Positions 59,055 to 64,000 of a stretch of 64,000 nucleotides of DNA are shown here, piece by piece. The notes below the pieces were generated by a model. That model was given only the letters and a program-made list of their open reading frames with translations. It was not told the origin of the DNA and ran no database searches. Origin of the DNA: Pyronema omphalodes (lineage: Eukaryota; Ascomycota; Pezizomycetes; Pezizales; Pyronemataceae); assembly GCA_024516155.1 (NCBI GenBank), contig JAJJXM010000011.1, forward strand, positions 467,501 to 531,500, given 5' to 3'. The position numbers were made by a program, and so were the translations under genes. Each line of letters begins with the position of its first letter. Position 1 is the first letter of the stretch.

Positions 59055-59135
59055 GGCCCTGTGGCCTAATGGTAAGGCGTTGGTTTTCGGTTTCTAAACC
59101 ACCAAAGATTGTGCGTTCGAGTCGCATCGGGGTCG
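59055..59135 (+). tRNA. tRNA-Arg (anticodon TCG) with 9-nt intron
   Basis: Acceptor stem GGCCCTG pairs with CGGGGTC (two G-U). The D arm is GCCT-AATGGTA-AGGC. The anticodon stem TTGGT/ACCAA holds TCG at 59087-59089. The T arm is GTGCG-TTCGAGT-CGCAT and the discriminator is G at 59135. Nine extra bases (TTTCTAAAC, 59091-59099) after position 37 are at the canonical tRNA intron site. A T6 pol III terminator follows at 59137-59142. Confidence 0.9.
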
Positions 59136-59136
59136 C

Positions 59137-59142
59137 TTTTTT
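59137..59142 (+). terminator. RNA polymerase III terminator (T6)
   Basis: Six T residues two bases after the tRNA-Arg 3' end. Confidence 0.8.
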
Positions 59143-60710
59143 GCTTTTTCTACAGGGTGGAGACATGGTGATGAGACATGACTGCATAACACTAGGTAGT
59201 TGCATATAACTATGTGAAGAATAGGATTAGCTAAGTCATTCACAAGCTATTGTCCAATTCGCGCGCCTTATGTGCCTTCCGCACGCTGCAATGGCCTCCC
59301 GCAGTCGGAGGGAACTAAAAGGCTAGACAACAACAATAATGTGGTGCGTATGGCACCGTACAGTTCACTCGAACTACTGATCAAACTGATCGAAGTTGGG
59401 ACATAACTGGGCACAAAACCGTAATTTATCGTTCTGTGAATGTAGCCAGTCAAATCACTTCTGTGGCTGCGGATTTTTTTTTTTCAACAAAGATAAAGCT
59501 AAACAAATTAGCTTAGTGGGAAATCCAACTAATAATATCACCGGTCAAATTCTTCCAGTTTGATAGACCCCTACAGATGCAAATCCATACGCTTAGAGGC
59601 ACGACTTGTTTTTCATATACACCCTTCTAGAGGGCGTGTTACTTTTCTCAATGTTGTTTTTCTGGCATAAATTTAGAGTGTTTTGCGCAGAATCCGAATC
59701 ACGTTTCTACGACATCGACTCTACATGGATCGAATATGATATCTGCTTGATAAAAGTCGTTCTTGATTATTCAAAAATGATACTGATTATTTTTTACGGA
59801 ACATTCATGCCCTAGACATGAACGTGGCGTTTTTTGTTTTTTTCAAGTAATCAGATCAAATGGATGTTGAGATGAAATGTCGAATGGCATTATTTACTTA
59901 TGGATTATCTGCAGAATTCTAGGTAGCATTTATCGTAAAATCTGTGTACTATTATAAACGGAGTGCGAGAAATCCCTGTGAATAAAGAAATCAAGTTAAA
60001 ACATAGACGTCTCATGTGTATCTCCATAGAATGCTGATAATTGAGTTTGTTTCTGACAATGCCTGTTTTGTCTAACATTGAGTTATGCAAGGGGTTTCAT
60101 CAAACTAACGACCAATCGGGATTTTCCATTGATGACGAATAGATACATATACTACAGAATATCAAACAAAGAACATAATATACAAACGAAAAACAAAATA
60201 CTGAAACGTATTGTAACTATCTCTAAGCATGAATCATCATAATTAATCTCAAATTCATCAAAGAGTCCATGGACGGAATGCACAGAGTAAGAAGCATTAA
60301 CATTATTTAAAGGCAGGTACTTAGGACCCAAAAAAGGAAGGTTGAAAGTAGAAACTGATCAAAGTATTGAGCATTACAAAATTATTTGAAATCTGGTTGA
60401 ACTGCATACTATAAGTGATGCACCCGGCATAGCTTATGGCCCAGCGATGGCAAGCTGCTTATTAATCAGCGCTTGCATTGAGTATATGTATGCGAAACAC
60501 TTTGGGCCTTGCCACGAGCAACACTAAGGTTCTGTACGCGCGCGGAGACTGCACTAAAGTACTTCATACAACCTAGGTCCTTAACAGCAGCAGCGTTCTT
60601 CATCGACGGCGCTCAGTATCATTCTTACGTATCGCGGGATAGGACTCATCAGCGACAACAGAATCTTCGAGCGCGAGCTGCAAATCTCCGATCCGATCTG
60701 CACCGTTGCG

Positions 60711-61501
60711 ATGCCGAGATTACCATCCATGCTGGCAACAGCCATTTTGGCCATGCTGTTCCTATTCGCGCCCTCGGCAGATGCTACTACGCTCACTTAT
60801 AAGCTTAATGCGAACGAGAAACAGTGTTTCTACATCCACAACGAGAAAAAGCACGCAAAAGTTGCATTTTATTTTGCCGTGCGTACAGAGCCGCTATGTA
60901 TCTATGCATGTTGATTAATGACGACTCGTAGGTTCAATCGGGGGGTGCATTCGATATAGACTACCTGGTAACAGGTCCACACGACAAAATCATCGTTGAC
61001 GGGACAAAAGAGCGACAAGGTGATTTTGTTTTTACTGCCAATGAGGTCGGCGAGTATTCGTTTTGCTTTAGCAATGATATGTCGACATTTGCCGAGAAGA
61101 TGGTCGATTTCGAGATTACCGTCGAGAACGAGGCACGAGCCGAGCTTCCATCGAAGCAAGGAACTTCCCCAGAGCATCTTTCATCACTTGAGGAATCACT
61201 GTTCAAGATATCTAATCAGCTTTCCACTATTTCGCGCAACCAGAAGTACTTTCATACTCGTGAAAATCGAAACCTTTTCACCGTTCAATCTACCGAGTGG
61301 AGGATATTCAATTTTTCCGTCCTTGAGTCATTAACAATGGTGGTTATGGCTGTCTTGCAGGTGCTTGCGGTTCGATATCTTTTTCAGGGCTCGCGAAAAG
61401 GTAAGCTTTCATCTTTCTTGATGGCTGGTCCGACCGGCGCGGCGGCCATGCCCTTACACTACCCTGATTAGTGCTGAAAGTATACTCTAGGCTATGTGTG
61501 A
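60711..61501 (+). CDS. p24 family cargo receptor (GOLD domain, Erp-like)
   Basis: Exons 60711-60878, 60932-61400 and 61491-61501 (215 aa). A signal peptide (MLATAILAMLFLFAPSADA) leads to a GOLD domain with the family cysteine pair (KQCFYIH and YSFCFSNDMSTFAEK). A coiled-coil linker (SSLEESLFKISNQLSTISRN) and one transmembrane helix (LESLTMVVMAVLQVLAVRYL) follow. The final 11-nt exon supplies only GYV and stop, giving the tail FQGSRKGYV typical of this branch, which fits the COPI/COPII-binding cytosolic tail. These proteins cycle between ER and Golgi and select cargo such as GPI-anchored proteins. The sequence looks closest to the Erp2/Erp3/Erp4 group. Confidence 0.9.
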
Positions 61502-62356
61502 ATGTGACACTTACCCTTATCTTACTTTGGATCACGTTTCTTTCCTTCCAGACATTTATCTGAAGGGCAGCGAAGTCATAGGTTAACGGATGATACCATA
61601 GTGTGTTGGCGTTGTGTTTTGTGTTCGGGATTAAGCGAGAGAGGTTTTGCTTTTGCATTTGGAGTTTGTAGTTGATTGGGGTTCAGTGGGACAGTATCGT
61701 TATATCCTCGTGATGCCATTGCCGTATTATCAACGATTAGAATGTGGCGCATCAGTCTTCCGTTCTAACATAAGTTAGTCAAATGCGTATTTTGAGGTTG
61801 TGCTACACCCAACACCCTTCATTATTCAGTAAGTACCGCATTATTGTCATCTAAACCTTGGATACCCAGAAATGGGGTTCTGGAAAAATTGTCCTTCAGC
61901 AAGGAATCCAGTGCCGGCGAATCCAAGATATCATGCCTCCCACGATCATCCAGTTGCCATGGCACTGAGATACTAGTGGAGGTTTTAATTAAGCGGTTCA
62001 AAAACTGCATAAATGTTTACATTTACATTTTACATTTTCATCATACACCGTTCGAGGCCTCTAAGGCCTATGCGGGAAACTAATTACCAACTCGGCACTG
62101 CCTAGTCCTGTCCTCGAGGCCGGAGCCTCCTAATGAGGCACCCTGATCTCCTAATCCCTAATCGTCCCCTCTAACTGCATAAATTATGGGCAGTACCGCT
62201 ATGCATCTCACAAGGACGAGTGCTATTTCGTGTTTTCCCGGCGGGTAAGTCTATCACGTGTTATAGCCTGAATACTGGTCGTATCATCAAATGCTTCCAA
62301 TCTAGAATGCAGCCATTCATATGAAGTTCAACGGATGATTGGATTTCATTTTAAAT
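61502..62356. other. intergenic, converging 3' ends
   Basis: About 850 bp. Contains short ACATTT units near 62010-62035 and a C/T-rich stretch at about 62100-62180. No gene seen. Confidence 0.5.
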
Positions 62357-63114
62357 TCATAGCTCTAAACCAATATCTTCTGGAATACATCTACCTCTGC
62401 CAGGTCTTGGAACTTCCATGCATCCGTCAGGGCATGAGCCACGTGGAGAGAACTGCCATGCAAACAGAGCATCCGTCTCGTTTGTCAAAATATTACCGAT
62501 AATTGCGGTTTCTGACTTGAAAGTACTGGATTTTTGGAACACCTCATGCGATGAAATTTCAATTTGACCCCAGCCTTTTACTTTTTAGTAGTGGTTCTCA
62601 TATACGGCACGGGATTTGTAGGGACATACCTTGGCTCATTAGCTTCTCAATTGATGTCCCATAAATGTATTCCTTAAACCCGGCCCATCTGATGGCAGAG
62701 GCACACTAAATGGCCCCAGGTTAGTCTGTGTGCATGTGGAGTTGTAAGATTCAAACACACCATAGGACAGGCTTCTGCATTGGTATAGAGACTTAAATCT
62801 TTCCATCCACCGGATTCTCCAAGAACTTTTGTACACTCAGCTATGGCTGCCATCTCTCCGTGAAGATGCGGATATGCGTTGTGGATGTTATTCATGTTGC
62901 GTCCCTTGCATATAATCTTGGGTACTGTAGCGGTATGGTTGACAATTACTGCACCGAATGGATATCGCGGGCATGGAGATCTCAGCGCAGTGAATGTTTC
63001 TCGCATGAAATGCTCACGCACATCTCGTGAAATCTCCATGGGAGCTTTGCTTGCGAGGACAAGACAGATTTGCGGGATGAAGAAAATGATATTGAAAAGC
63101 GTGGAGAAGGGCAT
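62357..63114 (-). CDS. secreted zinc-dependent nucleoside/base deaminase-like protein
   Basis: Exons 63114-62761, 62705-62630 and 62574-62357 (215 aa). Residues 1-21 (MPFSTLFNIIFFIPQICLVL) form a signal peptide. The cytidine-deaminase fold has FGAVIVN, then the proton-shuttle/zinc motif HGE (85-87), then EACPMC (114-119). The first intron falls exactly between Met118 and the zinc ligand Cys119, which supports the splice model. CASAIRWAGFKEYIYGTSIE follows, as in guanine deaminases and TadA-type enzymes. The C-terminus has extra cysteines (GSCPDGCMEVP), as expected for an extracellular protein. The substrate cannot be named. An upstream in-frame start at 63192 would hide the signal peptide. 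Confidence 0.85.
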
Positions 63115-64000
63115 GTTGGTTGAGATAATGATGAATATTACAGTGTGGGGAAACTGATGACTTTTATAATTGATGTAAGAAATTTCATACAAGGGGATTT
63201 GGTGGCCAACACTTCAAAGAGTGTTGCGCTATTAGACATCGCAGTACAGAAACAAGCACGGCTGTTACACACAACAGTGTATATTGATACCCTTATCACA
63301 GGGAAACAAATATCTGTGCTAAAATAGCGATTTCTAATATCCCTACAATGGTAGAAACCATATGGCTATGGCGGGACAATAATTGGATCAAACTACATGC
63401 TCCTTCAGTCAGATAAGACAAGTCAAATAAGGTCACACTACTAAGTCACGTTGCAAATCCAAGTTTAAGGAATGAAAAGACCACAGATTCTGTAGAGGTT
63501 CTACAGTCACCAATAATAGCACCATATGAACTTCAATCAATCATATACGGTAACCGATTATAGAACTTTATGATTTGTTACTTTGATGTAGTCTTAATAA
63601 TGGCAACTTCAGTCCATTATATGCGGCCATTTTGGATAATGGGGCCGTGTGGTTTTGCTATATCTATCAAGTGTGTTGATTATACTGTTCATAATGCGGT
63701 GTTTTGCTGTACAAACAGAAGCTGCCTCTACATAAACCTTTGCCGCAAAGTAATGCTCAATCTCATAGAACCGTACATTCTAAGTCCCTTCAAAATCTCC
63801 AAGTCCACCATTTTTTTTTTAACTATGCCGAACTACCTATTATCCAAAATAAGTATGCAATGATAACAAGCCGGCAGATTTATCAGGTCATTGGGGTTAT
63901 TCATGACGTATAAAAGTGAATATTTAACACCTCTGCAAAATATTTGTGTAACAGGCATAAGTGCTGTAGGCATGCAGTCTCCGTGAGTTACCCGAAAAAA
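63115..64000. other. intergenic at window end
   Basis: Upstream region of the deaminase-like gene and AT-rich DNA to the window edge. No convincing gene. Confidence 0.45.

Larger units (their letters stand above)
57615..60710. other. gene-poor region with one tRNA gene
   Basis: About 3.1 kb, AT-rich, carrying only the tRNA-Arg gene. A 69-codon frame at 59606-59815 has no recognisable feature. Confidence 0.5.

Noticed and set aside
59606..59815. 69-codon plus-strand frame
   Set aside because: Isolated, no features, no upstream signals that stand out.

Overview
This window reads as nuclear DNA of a filamentous ascomycete fungus. Genes carry short GT-AG introns (about 43-154 nt, often with a CTAAC- or CTGAT-like branch site), and the gene set is fungal: MED14, ATG22, COQ2, ECT1, a p24 cargo receptor, a phosphoketolase/acetate kinase pair, cupredoxin surface proteins and a NACHT-ankyrin STAND receptor. 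Placement in Leotiomycetes is an inference from the overall flavour of the proteins (for example the fibroin-like Pro/Gln/Tyr protein) and is not proven by the sequence. All exon-intron models were built by eye from splice signals, reading phase and protein motifs.

Layout. 0.8-3.6 kb: secreted repeat protein with a cupredoxin domain (+). 4.3-7.3 kb: Mediator subunit MED14 (-). 8.5-10.5 kb: ATG22-type vacuolar transporter (-). 12.7-14.0 kb: single-pass Cys-palisade, Pro/Gln/Tyr-rich protein (+). 17.2-17.6 kb: small Arg/Ser/Gly-rich protein (+). 21.3-25.2 kb: NACHT-ankyrin receptor pseudogene (+). 27.4-28.1 kb: four-helix MARVEL-like membrane protein (-). 29.9-31.1 kb: COQ2 (-). 31.2-33.1 kb: RING/coiled-coil protein (+). 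34.5-35.0 kb: DUF1761-like membrane protein (+). 35.5-35.9 kb: possible small gene (-). 37.0-37.9 kb: secreted Cys-rich protein with a C-terminal anchor (-). 40.0-41.2 kb: Ser-rich fungal protein of unknown function (-). 42.2-43.5 kb: ECT1 (+). 45.0-49.8 kb: intact NACHT-ankyrin receptor (+). 50.6-51.25 kb: an AAATC satellite. 51.8-55.9 kb: divergent acetate kinase (-) and phosphoketolase (+). 56.2-57.6 kb: membrane-anchored cupredoxin (-). 59.06-59.14 kb: tRNA-Arg(TCG) with a 9-nt intron. 60.7-61.5 kb: p24/GOLD receptor (+). 62.4-63.1 kb: secreted zinc-dependent deaminase-like protein (-).

The most distinctive part is the pair of NACHT-ankyrin receptor loci. They lie about 23.6 kb apart in the same orientation with matching intron positions. 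The first has two in-frame stops and 8 GHT-type ankyrin repeats. The second is open, has 18 near-identical repeats, a visible 306-bp internal block duplication and a one-base change that rewrites its last residues. This is the pattern expected of a fast-evolving fungal recognition receptor with high-internal-conservation repeats. The other coherent unit is the phosphoketolase/acetate kinase gene pair, which would route pentose phosphates through acetyl-phosphate to acetate and share a 306-bp promoter. Most of the remaining genes are ordinary housekeeping or secretory genes separated by AT-rich intergenic DNA with microsatellites, long G tracts and a few inverted repeats.
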